Below, piece after piece: positions 22,876-34,514 of a DNA stretch of 64,000 nucleotides. The position numbers and the translations under genes are program-made. The notes under the pieces are model-generated. The model did not search any database. It saw nothing but the letters and a program-made list of their open reading frames with translations, and was not told where the DNA came from. Each line of letters opens with the position of its first letter. The first letter of the stretch is position 1. The DNA lies in assembly GCF_031755915.1 (NCBI RefSeq), contig NC_083384.1, positions 29,278,501 to 29,342,500 of the forward strand, read 5' to 3'. This DNA comes from Ziziphus jujuba (taxonomy: Eukaryota > Streptophyta > Magnoliopsida > Rosales > Rhamnaceae).

Positions 22876-23070
22876 ATGAGAGTTAAGATTGTTGTGACAA
22901 AAGAAGAGCTAGAGTGGTTGATGCTTCAGCTCAAGAACAAAGGAGGGAAGAGTTCAGAAGATGTTTTGGAGAAGATTGAGAGAAGCAGAGAGAAAGCTGA
23001 AGGTTGGAAACCATCTCTAGAGAGTATCATGGAGTGCCCTGAAGTTGTAGAGATGGATAGACCATCATGA
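22876..23070 (+). CDS. Small putative plant protein, 64 codons
   Basis: Starts at the ATG in AACAGCATGAGAGTTAAG and reads MRVKIVVTKEELEWLMLQLK through GWKPSLESIMECPE to a TGA at 23,068. The pattern of a basic beta-like start, a charged helix and a closing GWKPSLESI motif resembles a family of short, uncharacterised plant proteins that I recognise only loosely. No signal peptide or membrane segment is visible. A TTG at 22,843 would extend it by 11 residues, and an in-frame TAA at 22,819 blocks further extension. A partial decayed copy lies at 35,143-35,323. It may be a single-exon gene carried along in the TNL duplication; function is unknown. Confidence 0.55.
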   Translation: MRVKIVVTKEELEWLMLQLKNKGGKSSEDVLEKIERSREKAEGWKPSLESIMECPEVVEMDRPS

Positions 23071-23717
23071 GTCATTTAAAACTGCAAAAAAAATTTGTTG
23101 AATTTGTAAATTAAACGATGAACCAATTTTTGTAAATATATTTTTAAGAGAGCTCTAGTAGTTAAGGTTCTTGAGATATATACAATATAAAGTACTTTTT
23201 TTTCTTTTTTCTTTTTTTTATTGTTTGTGATTTTGTTGTGCTTGTTTGTTTGTTTTTTGCACATGGGTTATGGATATATGCTTGCATATCCTTATTTTTC
23301 TAGTATATGTAAGACACGATTTCTTTGGGGTGCATTTGAATACTGCTTTTTCTCAGAAGTTTTTGTGCTTCAAGATTAACATTATTTTAAGGGAAAATTG
23401 GCTCAAAATTTACAGTGGTGGAATGATTTAGTTGTTGAAAACCACCCTCTAAAAGTCCTTCGTATAGTATGTCTTCAATGATTACACTTGGTTGATGTGT
23501 TCTAAAGTAGAGGTTTAGCAGTTGATTCTGAACCCAAGGAGAAAAACCAGAAAGAAAGTTGATGTTTCTTTAAATAAACCCACTAAAAACTTTTAAAATC
23601 ACCTAGTTGAATCAGTAACTCAACTGATATTTCCTCTCCTAAGTAGTCCTCTTACTTTACAATTTGAACCTTTTGTGAAGTTAAGCTCAATTCAGGATAC
23701 CGACAGAATATTAATTA
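23071..23717. other. Intergenic, no gene seen
   Basis: AT-rich DNA downstream of the small gene, with T-rich tracts at about 23,195-23,270. The first 60 bases match the region after the decayed copy at 35.3 kb (AATTTGTAAATTAAA...CCAATTTTTGTAA). Nothing coding can be supported. Confidence 0.6.
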
Positions 23718-23960
23718 GACAATAAACTTAAAAGAAAATCTATAAGCTGTTTATATTTTATTTTATTTTTCTTTTTATTGTTTGTTTTGTTTTTTTTTTT
23801 TTTTAAGCTCAAGTACTCAAAACAGCTCTACTATTTGACTTTAGGGAATTAATTATACTTAAAAACTTTGATCAAAGTTCATAATCAATTCAAACTTACT
23901 AATCAAGGGCCCTGATCCTTGCAGTAATGGTGTTGGTTTTATCAATGAATACAATTACAT
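23718..23960. repeat. Dispersed duplicate segment, copy 1 (pair at 25,893-26,119 and 26,607-26,640)
   Basis: Shared strings include AACTTAAAAGAAAATCTATA, AAGCTCAAGTACTCAAAACAG, TTTGACTTTAGGGAAT and AATCAAGGGCCCTGAT. In the second copy the sequence is split after CCCTGAT and resumes with GATCCTTGCAGTAATGGT about 490 bp later. Confidence 0.9.
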
Positions 23961-23969
23961 GAGACTTAC

Positions 23970-24628
23970 CAGCTCTAACTTGTCAAGAAACTCAGTCTCA
24001 TCTTCGTCGAGAGATTTGGGGGGGTCCTGTAAGTGTTATAGTGGAATATTAATTTGGGGACAGGGAGGGAGAGATTAATATAAATAAATAATTAATTAAT
24101 TAAAAAAAAAAAAAAAGGAGGCAAGTGGAAATAAAACAGACTGTGCTTGAAGCGTTCGTTAAACTCAGCATCCCGCTTGACTCAGCATCCCGCTTGTCTT
24201 TATTTTCCTTTAAGATCTGCGGTTGGTTTTGAGTAGGAAAAATGAAGTGAGTGTTTACCCAAAACAAGTACAAAATTCAACAACTGAATATTGGGAGAGA
24301 GAGCAGAAAGTAGAGAGAGAAAGCGACAGAAATAAACCTCGTAAAGGGGTCTGTCCCTCTAAGCAGTGCCATCTTCCACACGCTCACTCCTTGTTCTCTT
24401 TGCTTCATCCAACTGCTCCAAACCATTTTCGATTTTGCTTTCAACAATAAAAAATTACATGCTTTATTATTATTTTTTTAATATAGTCAAACATTCTAGG
24501 GTTCCTAAATGTTTCAAAAATAATGATAATAGTAATAATATAAGAAGATAGAGAGGGAATTATTACCTGGTCCTGGAAACAAAATTCATAAGCCTGATAG
24601 GACGCGTAGTCGTAGATTCTTCAGCCAT
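23970..24628 (-). pseudogene. NIP30/FAM192A (PSME3IP1)-like pseudogene, 5' part
   Basis: Four successive exons of a conserved eukaryotic family are recognisable with GT-AG introns. Exon A, 24,628-24,567: MAEESTTTRPIRLMNFVS. Exon B, 24,412-24,338: LDEAKRTRSERVEDGTA, stop, RDRPLYE. Exon C, 24,216-24,142: ILKENKDKRDAE...FNERFKH. Exon D, 24,026-23,970: PPKSLDEDETEFLDKLEL. The family binds the PA28-gamma proteasome activator in animals; the plant role is poorly known. Lesions: one base missing at the end of exon A, CAG-to-TAG in exon B, a 17-bp tandem duplication in exon C, and one extra C in a seven-C run in exon D. The C-terminal exons are absent. Retained introns show that it arose from genomic DNA, not from a reverse-transcribed mRNA. 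Confidence 0.85.
24163..24196 (-). repeat. 17-bp tandem duplication in NIP30-like exon C
   Basis: ACTCAGCATCCCGCTTG occurs twice in direct succession (24,163-24,179 and 24,180-24,196). Removing one unit restores the family reading DKRDAEFNERFKH, so the duplication is a frameshifting mutation. Confidence 0.95.
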
Positions 24629-25892
24629 TTCAAACGCAGTGCTTTTTATTGGACCTTCGACCTTCAACTTCGATTGATGTATGTTTCTGCAGCATAACAC
24701 CCACACCCGCCACCCCCGCCACACTAGCAGCAGGGCTGGTACATTCCCCTTAGTCAATTGGGTTGGGTTGGGTTGGGCCACCATGGTGCTTTTATAATTC
24801 TGGGCCTGCGTCAAACGACCATTTGCGTACGCATTTTGGACGTGCTGTTCTTTTTGTACCGCCGCAATTCCTTGTCCCACTCCAACTGTTTATTTACAAT
24901 TTTAACTCTGCATAAGATTATTTAAAAGAACTATTCTACAATACATTATTTAATACAACACCTTAAATGATTCCTCTAAACAACCTCTATAATGTTCTGT
25001 TGTACTCATCGGAATATTACAAATGTTGGTTGGAATAATAAAAATCGTGTGGTTTTTAGTTTTAAACTAGTTTATGGATTTAGGGTATTTCATAAATTAA
25101 GTAAATTGTAGATAGATGTTTACAGTAAAATTCTTTTTTAAACAGTGTAAATAGAAGATATAGTGGGGGAGAAATTTTGGTCATGTAAAATTGTGGGAGG
25201 AGAAATTTTAAACCTGAAAAAGAATGACTCTTTCGATTTTGGTTACAATATCACCCCAACTTATTTTCCTAAAAAAACAAATATTCGCATATCATATAAC
25301 TTTGTTTGATTGCATAACAATGAAAACAAAAGAAAATTCCCCCACCCCCCCCCCCCCCCCAAAAAAAAAAAAAAAAGAAGGAAAAAATTATATATTTTCT
25401 TTCCCCAAAGGATTTCAAACTTTTTTTCTTTTTTTTTTTTATTTTGACAAACAAGGATTTCAAACTTGAAAGAGAAATGTGCTTATAGGACCACATGCAT
25501 ATTCAAATGTGCTCTTACTGAGAAACTTGCTTGCACACATAAAATTTTTAATTCTCCTTTGGGAAGAACTGTGAACTTCCTAGCCTATAGAAAAGTGAGT
25601 ATATCTTCGTTCAATGAAAAAAGAACACGAGTAATCCAAGATTAGGGGACGAAAGAGAAGGTGAAAGTTCACAAGGGAGTGTCATGTTGGATCTAAAGGC
25701 GGAGCAGTGGAAGTCAAACACGTAGGTTTAATAGGTAATGGTCATTGCTGCTTTGCATTGTTGAAGGATCGTGGGTATGCTTTATATCACAAGGGGGCAT
25801 TTCACATGGGTTAAGTGACATATTCTGTTTCTTATAATGCATTATATCAACGTTTATATACATATCAAACCTAGTAGCAACAAGGAACCACA
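24629..25892. other. Intergenic, former NIP30-like promoter side; low complexity
   Basis: A (TTGGG)n-like stretch lies at 24,759-24,777, a long C run followed by an A run at 25,339-25,376, and T-rich tracts near 25,420-25,442. The frames here are low-complexity or extend the pseudogene frame upstream. No gene is supported. Confidence 0.6.
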
Positions 25893-26119
25893 GACAAACT
25901 TAAAAGAAAATCTATAAGCTGTTTTTATTTTACTTTTTATTTTTTGCTTTTTTTGTTTGTTTTTGTTTTGGTTTTCTTTTTTTTTTTTTTTTTCCTTTTT
26001 TTTAAAGCTCAAGTACTCAAAACAGGTCTATTATTTGACTTTAGGGAATGAATTATAGTTAAAGACTTTGATCAAAGTTCATCATTCAATTCAAACTTAC
26101 AAATCAAGGGCCCTGATAT
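25893..26119. repeat. Dispersed duplicate segment, copy 2
   Basis: Aligns with 23,718-23,936 over its whole length, including the T-rich centre; it stops at AATCAAGGGCCCTGAT. Confidence 0.9.
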
Positions 26120-26606
26120 TAAAGTAATAAGTAATTAGAGACCGAAATTTGTGCGTTGAATAAAGAATATTAGTAAGATAGATCTTGATGACGAATGAGA
26201 CATATGATGTGGTTTGAGCCACATGTCTCTTTCTATTCTCATATGATCTTTCCATGACTAAAAAATTACTGATTATTTGGATCTATTTTAATTTAGACAA
26301 TTGCCGTCAAGTTTAATTTCTTAGTCAACCATTAAAAAAAAAAAAAAAAAAGTCCTTTTTCTTTTACAAGGTCATATTGGATCATTTTTACCTCCAAAAA
26401 AGAAAAAAGAAAAAAAGTGATATCGGATAAGAAAATTCAGTTTTAGACTATAGAAATATTTTTGCGGAGTTTTGATGATCTGAATTCTGTCCATTAGGGA
26501 GGATTTCTGTAATTCCTGAGAAGGAAACCAACTTAAATGCTGGATATCCAAGCTTATAACATCTATGACATGCAGGATTTGAAGAATCTGAAGGCATTTT
26601 TGGCAG
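26120..26606. other. Sequence separating the two halves of duplicate copy 2
   Basis: About 490 bp absent from the matching place in copy 1. The trinucleotide GAT is present on both sides (CCCTGAT and GGCAGATCC), which could be a 3-bp target duplication, but there are no clear terminal inverted repeats. It holds two poly-A tracts (about 26,333 and 26,397) and no supported gene. Confidence 0.45.
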
Positions 26607-26727
26607 ATCCTTGCAGTAATGGTCTTGTGTTTTGTCAATGAAAATCCAATCCGGTACTTCTACTTGAAGGAATGGATTTTTGGAAGTTGGAAAAGCCCAT
26701 AGGTCCATTTTCCCAGGCCCATATATC

Positions 26728-26815
26728 CACTGATTCAAGAGACTTCAAATTACAAATGCAGCTCAGAAGACTTTTTTAAGTCTTTCGCAAGAAGCCACAT
26801 CTAATCAAACAAGAC
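26728..26815 (-). pseudogene. TNL exon 4 (LRR) fragment
   Basis: GATTCAAGAGACTTCAAATTACAAATGC...AGAAGACTTTTTTAAGTCTTT...CTAATCAAACAAGACTT is clearly related to the LRR exon of TNL-2 and TNL-4 at the segment encoding LPTSICHLKSLES (about 29,970-30,050 and 62,525-62,605). It is under 100 bp, frameshifted, and has no neighbouring exons. Confidence 0.75.
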
Positions 26816-27219
26816 TTGAAAGACAACCAAATATTTTGTAATCCTATAATATGGCTTTAATTATAAATTAATAAAGTCTCAATTATTAATTCCCTTAAAT
26901 ATTATTTTCTTGTCTCTCCTATTTTTATTATATAGAAAAGCACTTGTAGAGTTTACACTCATTGTACTTACTAATTAACCTCAAGAATTTGGCGAAGACT
27001 GCCCAATTTATGTATTTTACAGACAATGATAGAAGCATATAGATTAACTACAAGAAAAGCTTTGTTGGAGACCCGTAAGCAAACCAGTACTAAAACAGGT
27101 CATATATAAAAATATGAATCAGAATTCAAAAAGAATGAGGTAAAAATTTCCATTGCTGCTTATTCAGTACTTGTAGTTTCAAAAATTATTGGAAGAGATA
27201 CAGCTTAACTTATCCGGGG
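26816..27219. repeat. TNL-flank-type repeat
   Basis: Shares GCGAAGACTGCCCA, TTTATGTATTTTACAGACAATGA and AGAAGCATATAGATTAACTAC with 53,815-53,875 and, in decayed form, 22,375-22,430. Non-coding. Confidence 0.7.
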
Positions 27220-28169
27220 GTAGTCTTAATCACTGCATCACTGCCACTTCTATATGAAGTAGAATCCTTACACTTTTAATTTTACACATCACCATAACTT
27301 GACAATGAACCTATAAAACTTGCTCACTAAATATTACAATCTATTTCCATCAAAAAGAAATATATACAATCCACATTGAGCAATTTCACAATCATTTTAA
27401 CAAAATCAGTTAAAGTGAATTGAGTCACTATATATAAAGTCCCACACCATATTTTATCAAGAAAAATCTAAGGCTCCCAAGTGTTTAGCTTGATGTTACA
27501 ATGCTGTCCATGTATTAACTTAATGGTAGTACTGCTCATGTAGAAAGAAATTTGATGAAACCCTGAGCGAATAATTAGGCGAAGTTCATCTTAGAAGAGA
27601 AAACAGCTCCAAGCTGACCCATATATCATATTTGGGTGTTTAACTTCTTGCTAGTAATCAAGCCAATATTTCAAATACTTGAATACTAGATGCAATTAAT
27701 CATAAAATCGACATATTTTGGCATATTGACATTACCCAATTCAAAACCAAATATATATGCTGATTATATGTTTAGCAACCGATGGAAAGAGTATACATTA
27801 TGGCAAAGTACAATTCAAAAACACAAAAATGATCAACCATGTATTAAAAATATACTTTATCAAACACTTTGGTAGAAAATAATTACAACTAAGAAATTAA
27901 ATCAAATAGATAAATATTATACTCAGAAAGTTAAGAATGTCCAACTAGATGTAAGGATGGATTTACCCATAAAATGCATCATAAACAACTAAGAATCATA
28001 ATTCTTCGGTAATATATCCTTTATTTAATTTAATTTTCTCTGCAAATGCATGTAAAATGGCTCATATAGTTATTAAAAAATTCATATTGATACCATAAAA
28101 ACAAGTACTGCAATGCCAAAATAAGAAGAAAGACTACGAAGAGAGAACATCTCCAAGGTACCGTACGAT
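27220..28169. repeat. TNL-2 downstream flank, paired with TNL-3 flank (43,620-44,523)
   Basis: Shared along its length: CACTTTTAATTTACACAT-type start, CTTGACAATGAACC, GGCTCCCAAGTGTTT, CAAGCCAATATTTCAAATAC, TGGAAAGAGTAT and CAATGCCAAAATAAGAAG. TNL-2 and TNL-3 therefore share about 0.9 kb of sequence beyond the genes and are sister copies. Short open frames here are not conserved. Confidence 0.85.
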
Positions 28170-28226
28170 TCATTTGAAGGTAGGTGGCGTGGTGTCTGCA
28201 TAGCTCACACACATATTCTTCAACGC
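28170..28226 (-). other. TNL-2 terminal 3' mini-exon
   Basis: Acceptor CTTTCAG then GCGTTGAAG; open for ALKNMCVSYADTTPPTFK and TGA. The paired donor AAG|GTAAGT is at 28,521, giving a 295-nt intron that begins 160 nt after the TNL-2 stop. Predicted 3' UTR exon; extent past the TGA unknown. Confidence 0.55.
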
Positions 28227-28521
28227 CTGAAAGTAAAAGGGACACGCAAATGGTGATAACAAAGTTCACCAATATATACATGAGAAATCCATTAAAATAC
28301 TTTTTATAACAAATATTTTTATTTTCTCTGTGTATATCATTTTGAACAAAAGACAAAATTTTCCTTTAGAAATTACCTTACTATTTGTAAACTTATTAGT
28401 TTATATATTAATGCAACTAAAAAACTACTAAATCCCATGTTGTAAACAGAGTATATTAACTCCTACAAATTAATTTGCCAAAAAAAAAAAAAAAAAAAGA
28501 AAAAAGTTTAAACCAACTTAC
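28227..28521 (-). other. TNL-2 predicted 3' UTR intron
   Basis: GTAAGT donor at 28,521 and TTTCAG acceptor at 28,227, both conserved in position in the other three copies. It lies wholly after the stop codon. Confidence 0.55.
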
Positions 28522-28681
28522 CTTAGCAGACACGGAATACGCATTGATTTTCCTATTCCTTATCCATCATAGCGAACAATGATTTCATAATTATCTTCAA
28601 AGCATGTGTCAAAGTTGTAGCAAGGAATTGTTCTGTTTTTTCGGTTCGTCAACATCCAATTGCTGTGCATCTTCTAGACAG

Positions 28682-31600
28682 TCAGATAACCTTGAGTTTC
28701 TTAGATTGTGATTCATCATCATCTTCTTCCTCATCATAAGAGCCAACAGCTTCGCTTCCACTTGATTCACAACATTCATAGAAGCGTCTCTTATTCTTTC
28801 TTTCAGTTTCTGCATCACATCTCTCTATGTCTTCTTTGTATACAAACTGAACCCCAAACTTCTTAATCTCGTAATACTCATTTCCATTGTTGTTGACACA
28901 GGGCAAGATATGGAAGGAGGCCTCAGTGCTACAAGTCGAGGGCCAATTTAGTCTATCCAAATCTTTACAAGATTTCATATTCCATTTTGAAGATCGCAAT
29001 GTCGATTTGGCTACATACCATAGGACCACGTGATCCGAACTAAAAGCCTTTTCTCCCAACAATATCCCAATATAATCATGATATCTGTAAAGGCGATCAT
29101 CATCGATGGTTTTGAAATTCAGCTCACACTTAAAAGCAAAGGACATATTTTTGTCAATTTTATTCTGACGAATAACTTTGCAGAAAGCAAAACCCAAGAA
29201 GTCGTCGTTGTTCCAATATCGAGGAAGCATAATATCATTGAATGAACTCCCACAAGTTTGATAGCCGAACCACTTTGGGATTTCATCTCCCGGGTATCGA
29301 AAAACTTGAACACTTGGAAGAATAACACTTGGGTCCTGTTCCATGAACACGTGGGATATTAATCAACTTGCTCAAAATTATCAATCATCTCAGCAAAGGA
29401 AAGAAAAATAAATATACATACAGTGTTTACAAATATAAGACGAGACAAAATTTTAATTACTGCGTGATCAGCTAGCATGGAATTGCGTGTATTCTGATCC
29501 AATTTTTCACATCCGTAAAAGTCAATATAATCAAGAAAATCTCTATGTCGAATGATATCTAGATCGTGTAATAGTGGAGCCCTCAAATTTGAAATGTTCT
29601 CCAGTGACGTGCAGCCTTTTGCTTTCAAACTCAAACACTGTGATGGAATCTCTGGTAAAGATTTCAATCTCTCACAATAGCGTAATGACAATTCGAGCAA
29701 AGAAGATGGAAGGGAAGGCAATTTTTGAAATTTTGAACAATTGTCGAGCCATATAATCTTAAGGTTCCTTAATTTACATAGGTTGTCAGGGAGAAACTGT
29801 AAGTCCCCGCAATGTTGCATATATAATCTTCTAAGTGACACTATATTTTCAATTGACTCTGGCAACTCTTTAATGCCCGAGTAATCTAACCAAATATCTA
29901 TCAAGTGTTCCATAGGCTCCAAGATTTCTGGAAACGTTTTCAGTTTCTCACAACCACACAGATACAGTGTCTCAAGAGATTTCAAATGACAAATGCTTGT
30001 CGGAAGACTTTTAAGTCTTTTGCAATGCTCCATATCCAACTCAACAAGACCCGTGAGATACCCAATTGATGGGGGCACTGTTTCTATTGCTGTCCCACGC
30101 AAAATTAAATATCTTAAATTGGGTGCAAACTTTTGAGAAATGTGAGTCTGAGATGAGTAGAGACATAAATTGCCTGTAAAACTTTGGATGCAACTTTTGA
30201 GATATGTGAAATTATTCAAAACATTCTTAATGCCTCCAAACCTGACAATATCCAAACACCCCTCTGTTCTCTTTGATATATCTTGAAGATCTCGGAGTTT
30301 GGAGCAGCCATTCAAATTTAGATAAGTAAGCTTGTCAAGATTTTGAAGAGATAAAAGAACCTGAACCAAGCTTGTACAGCCTTCAAGATTTATACTCTCC
30401 AAATTTGGAGCCTGCGACAAATCGGGTAGTTGACTAAGGAACTTGGAATAACTAAGATCAATCCTTCTTAAGAACGGAAGATTCTGTAAAATGAAGAAGA
30501 TAAGTGGTTAATTATTACTTCATTCATATATGCATGCACTTTAAATCTAATACAATATAAGCAAATTAAGCATACTACCTGAATTTTACGGTTATTCCAA
30601 AGCTTTTCAACGTGGCTGCCACGAAGTACAAGTTCAACAAGATTCTCAGGAATAAAGTTTGATGGCAATGATTTCAAAGGGTAAAGGTCCCACTGAAAAG
30701 ACCTTAGCTTATTAGAAAGATAAGAATCAAGGTCTTGAGGAATGGACAGTTTGAACTTGTTACTAATACAAGCATCATCCCTATGATAAATTTTGAGAAT
30801 TCGTAGGTTGCGCATATTTGAGAAGGCTTCATGACACACTTCCACATTTTTTTTAGTATCAAACATGTTGAATGAAATGACTTCAACTGCTTTGGTCCCC
30901 TGGCATTTAAGATGAACGTCAATGTTATATATAAGGATACAGTTAAGGGAAATTTATTTAGAACTAGTTGGCATGGATATAATTTTGTTTGTTTGAAATG
31001 GTTTTGCAAGAAGATCATTAATCAAACAATTTTAGTAGAAATCAATAATGCATTATACTTACCGTATTATTTTCCAATACCTCGCAGATTTCCATGGCAT
31101 CGCACAACCTACTACGATTACCAGGTTCTTTATCTTCATCACGTACAATTGCCCGACCCATTTGGTGCAGCAAATCGTGCACATATAGTAGCTCGTTGTT
31201 CCTGTACATGTGACTTCCAATATCTTCAATTAAACACTTCTCAATGAGAACACTTATTTCTATTTTTATAGACGAATTACCATCATCTAATATGCTTTCT
31301 GCATGGTCTCTTGTAAAAGATGAATCAAATAAGCAAGCAATGTCAAGAAATGTACCCTTGATCCGTTTATCATCTAGTCCTTCATAACTGATTCTCAACA
31401 CATCTTGAATTTCCAGGTTTGGAAATCTTTCCAACTTCTTCAATGCACTTTCCCAATCATTTTTACTTCTAGAGCAAAGGAAGGAACTCAAGACCTTCAG
31501 AGCTAATGGATTGCCATTTGCATAATTTATCACTTCCAACACCATTTTGTCATCCACTGCTGTAGAATTTTTACTAAAAGCATGCAAATGGAAGAGCTTA

Positions 31601-33001
31601 AGAGATTCGATGTGATTTAACCTCCCAACCTTATAAATATAGTCTGCTTCTTTTACAAGCACTTGCTTATTTCTAGTTGTAACAATGATTCTACTTCCAC
31701 ATGAAAGTTGGCGATATCCTTCAATTAAAGCATCTAATTGGATTGAACTATCCACGTCATCCAAAACAACCAGTACCTTCTTACGTCGAATTCTGTAAAG
31801 GTTAAAAGGTGATGCTACACCTAAGGTATCCTTTACAGTACCTTCAACATTTAATAAATTAGATACAAGTTTCCTTCTCAAATGATCTAATCCGAATCTT
31901 CCATATTCTTCTCTAACATTCCAAAGAAAACAGCAAGCTTCAAAATTATTAGAAGATGATAAATTATGAAATAAATATCTAGCAAGGGTGGTCTTACCAA
32001 TACCTCCCATGCCCCAAATACCTATGATGCAAACAGCTTTTGTGCTATTGGATAATAGCGATTCAATTTCTTTGATATGCTTTTCAATTCCAATGAGCTG
32101 TCCCTTGATATTCTCATCCAATGATAGATATTTAGACAATTTTAATGAAATGTCTTCAACAATTTTTTGAACTAACTTATTTTCAGGCCTGCAAAAATGC
32201 TTGAAAAATATATAATTGTTAGAAAAATAGAACTGATTTATATTCATATGAAGTGTCATATGTGAAAAAGGGAATGGAGCGTAACTTTAGTAATAGATTT
32301 ATTTACTTATTCGAATTACACAACTAATTCCCACTATGGTTCTTGCCAACTTAAAATGAAAATAATGTTTTTTTATTGAATGCATTTCATTATTATTATA
32401 TTATTTTAATATATTTCATCATTTTAAAATGGAATCTGTCAATTTTCTCTCATTCTCTCATTCATTTAGAGAAATGTAGTTAATATTGTAGAATACAAAG
32501 TTACCTGAAATCCTTTGAATCCAAACCACATAGATGGGATGCTTCTGTTAAAGCAGATCTCCATTGATTCACCTTCTCCATTCTATCCTTGAAACATTTT
32601 TCATGTGAATCAAATGCAACTTTGTAACTCCCTTCCTGTTTTCGTACAACAGATGGATCTATGCCATAAAAGATTGGAATAAGAATCAGGCCTTTTGTTT
32701 TCTTGTATTCAAGTATATGCACAAGTTCATCCAAACACCATGTGGATGAAGCATAGTTTTCCGAGAAGATGATCACCGAAATCTTGGATTCTTTGATGGC
32801 TCGGCTTAGTGTTGGTGAAATTTCATCCCCTCTCTCAAGCTCATGATCCATGAAAGTTAAGATGTGGTTTGCCGATAAAGCTGCATAAAGATAGCTAGCG
32901 AATGTGTTGCGTGTATCCTCACCTCTGAAACTGAGAAACACATCGTGTTTTTCTTCAACAGAAAGAGAAGAAGAAGACATGCTTGCTATAAACAGCTGCA
33001 A
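28682..33001 (-). CDS. TNL-2: intact TIR-NB-ARC-LRR immune receptor
   Basis: Intracellular receptor predicted to sense a pathogen effector and signal through TIR NADase activity. Exons: 33,001-32,505, 32,188-31,063, 30,899-30,579, 30,483-29,422, 29,335-28,682; all borders are GT-AG and phases agree, giving 3,660 nt (1,219 residues). The TIR spans about residues 18-165 with DVFLSFRGEDTR and WCLDELVHI (catalytic Glu about 92). NB-ARC motifs: P-loop GMGGIGKTTLA (about 225-235), kinase-2 KVLVVLDDVD, RNBS-B GSRIIVTTRN, GNPLALKVL, FLDIACLF, and an MHD-type VHDLLHQMG. The LRRs fill exon 4. Exon 5 holds the post-LRR C-JID domain (YPGDEIPKWF) and ends in an acidic run then SKKLKVI. An alternative start ATG is at 32,980. 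No lesion was found. Confidence 0.93.
32505..33001 (-). other. TNL-2 exon 1 (TIR)
   Basis: Encodes an N-terminal extension rich in serine and the full TIR domain. The donor ...TTTCAG|GTAACTTTG interrupts an Arg codon (AG|G) completed in exon 2, as in TNL-1 and TNL-3. Confidence 0.9.
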
Positions 33002-33375
33002 ATCTACAAGTAAAAGGAAAATATCGATGGGAAAATTCGAGTTTTACTAGCTTGCTTTCTTGTCTATTAATATACACTCAGAGATGACAATCGAAACTCT
33101 CTTCTCAGTGAAGAATGGTGGAGAAAATTAATAAAAGTTATCACAAAAATAGTTACCCTTTGCTGCATATCCACAATTAATTAAGCTTGGCATTAGCAAG
33201 AGAGACCAACTTTAGCACTACATATTTGACTCGGTCATGCTGTTCTGATTATAATAAAATGAAAAGTGGTAAAAATTGTAAAAAAATGCTTTTCCTTTGG
33301 TACTGTAGGCTATATGAATATGTAATACAGTTGGTGATTTATAGATTTAAAAGTAAAGCACGATACGAACGATAT
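33002..33375. promoter_or_regulatory. TNL-2 upstream region
   Basis: Similar to the regions upstream of TNL-3 and TNL-1 (shared AGTGAAGAA, AAGCTTGGCATTAGCA, GACTCGGTCA). It should contain the promoter and 5' UTR; TATTAATATACA near 33,065 is a possible TATA-like stretch. No start site can be proven. Confidence 0.45.
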
Positions 33376-33592
33376 AATAAATTACAAAACCAGGGAGACG
33401 GAAAAGATTGATTTAAAATAATAAATTACAAAACCAGGGAGAAAGAAAAGATTGGTTTAAAATCTTAAAATTCGCATTTTATGCGGTCCGTGCTTATTGT
33501 TTAATATATAATTAATAATATTCAAGTTGGCTTTTTATGCGGTCGGAGCTTATTGTTTAATATATAATTAATAATTTTCAAGTTAGCTTGTT
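33376..33592. repeat. Two adjacent local tandem duplications (44 bp and 56 bp)
   Basis: Units 33,376-33,419 and 33,420-33,463 share AATAAATTACAAAACCAGGG. Units 33,481-33,536 and 33,537-33,592 share ATGCGGTC..GCTTATTGTTTAA and TATATAATTAATAAT. The TNL-3 upstream region has each segment once (about 49,810-49,920). Confidence 0.9.
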
Positions 33593-34514
33593 CTTTATCT
33601 GAAGCACTTGTCAAAAACAATGAACAGAGTCATTTAGTTTATTATTGCTCTTTTTTCTAGACCTTTATAGGAGAGAACAATTTTCCATTTAATAGGTTAT
33701 TAAAATGATCGTTTTTGTCAACTAAACTATATTCATTTTGAATACATCACATATTTGAGGAATTATATAAAACTTTGAAGTTTAAAAAACAATAAAAAAA
33801 CTTCTTTATATTTCACAGGTTTTAATTTGAACAATAAGCTTTGTATAGATAGTGTCATATATTTTTTGTCCCTCAAGTTACACGAGGTGGACCATTTTAT
33901 ATTTATACAGACAACTTGTAACAAAGAAAAAATATACACACACACACACACACACACACATACGCACACGCTCTTTTTCATTTTCCCATTTTTATCATCA
34001 AATAATCTTTAAACAAAGCATATATTGTCTATGTAATGTGTAACACCCCGCCAGGCTTGTTATTTTTACATATTATTTATTCCGCTGGGGTTTAATTGCG
34101 ATCCTCAAGGATAGTAAAATGAAATGATTTATTTATTTTTAAAGTTAACAATTTTTGGTTTTTATGTCGTAACAGGGTGTGGTTTATAAATGGGGATGCA
34201 AAAGGCCCTTCAATCGAAGAATATTTAGAGAAATGATATGGTTGTCGCAAGATTAATTGTATTCTCACACTGCAGTCTGCGGGGCATGTGGCTAGCTATA
34301 TAAAAAATGTTATTTTATAATCCCATGGCATGGCTTCAATTATAAATTTCAATTATTTATTCCATTACATATTATCTTCTTTAACTACTCTTCTTGTCTA
34401 TCCTGTTTGCAGTATATAGAAAAGCACTTGGAGAGCTCATACATCATTGTAATTGCTAATTAACCTCAAGTATCTGGTGAAGACTTTTAATTTGTAAAAA
34501 ATGACAAAAAAAAG
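33593..34514. repeat. TNL-upstream flank related to 53,200-53,810
   Basis: Shared segments include TTCAAGTTAGCTTGTTCTTTAT, TTATTCCGCTGGGGTTT, GCAGTCTGCGGGGCATGTG and ATGGCATGGCTTCAATTATAAATTT. Non-coding. It links TNL-2 to the relic at 53.2-54.1 kb as copies of one unit. The TGTAACACCCCG at 34,039 looks like an LTR start but has no partner. Confidence 0.75.
33936..33960. repeat. (CA)n microsatellite
   Basis: About twelve CA units, followed by an imperfect TACGCACACG tail. Confidence 0.95.

Noticed and set aside
26448..26738. 96-codon minus-strand frame with a PDW/CHRC look
   Set aside because: No recognisable domain, not conserved in the paired segment, and next to a decayed LRR scrap. Not enough for a gene call.
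28682..33001. Head-to-head paired NLR arrangement with an integrated decoy
   Set aside because: All TNLs are on one strand and end in the normal C-JID domain; no extra domain such as WRKY or HMA is seen.
33936..33960. Regular repeats considered as a CRISPR-like array
   Set aside because: Simple CA microsatellite; no spacers, and this is a plant nuclear genome.
34039..34060. TGTAACACCCCG resembling an LTR start
   Set aside because: No partner end, no target duplication, and the surrounding sequence aligns with the 53.3-kb TNL flank.
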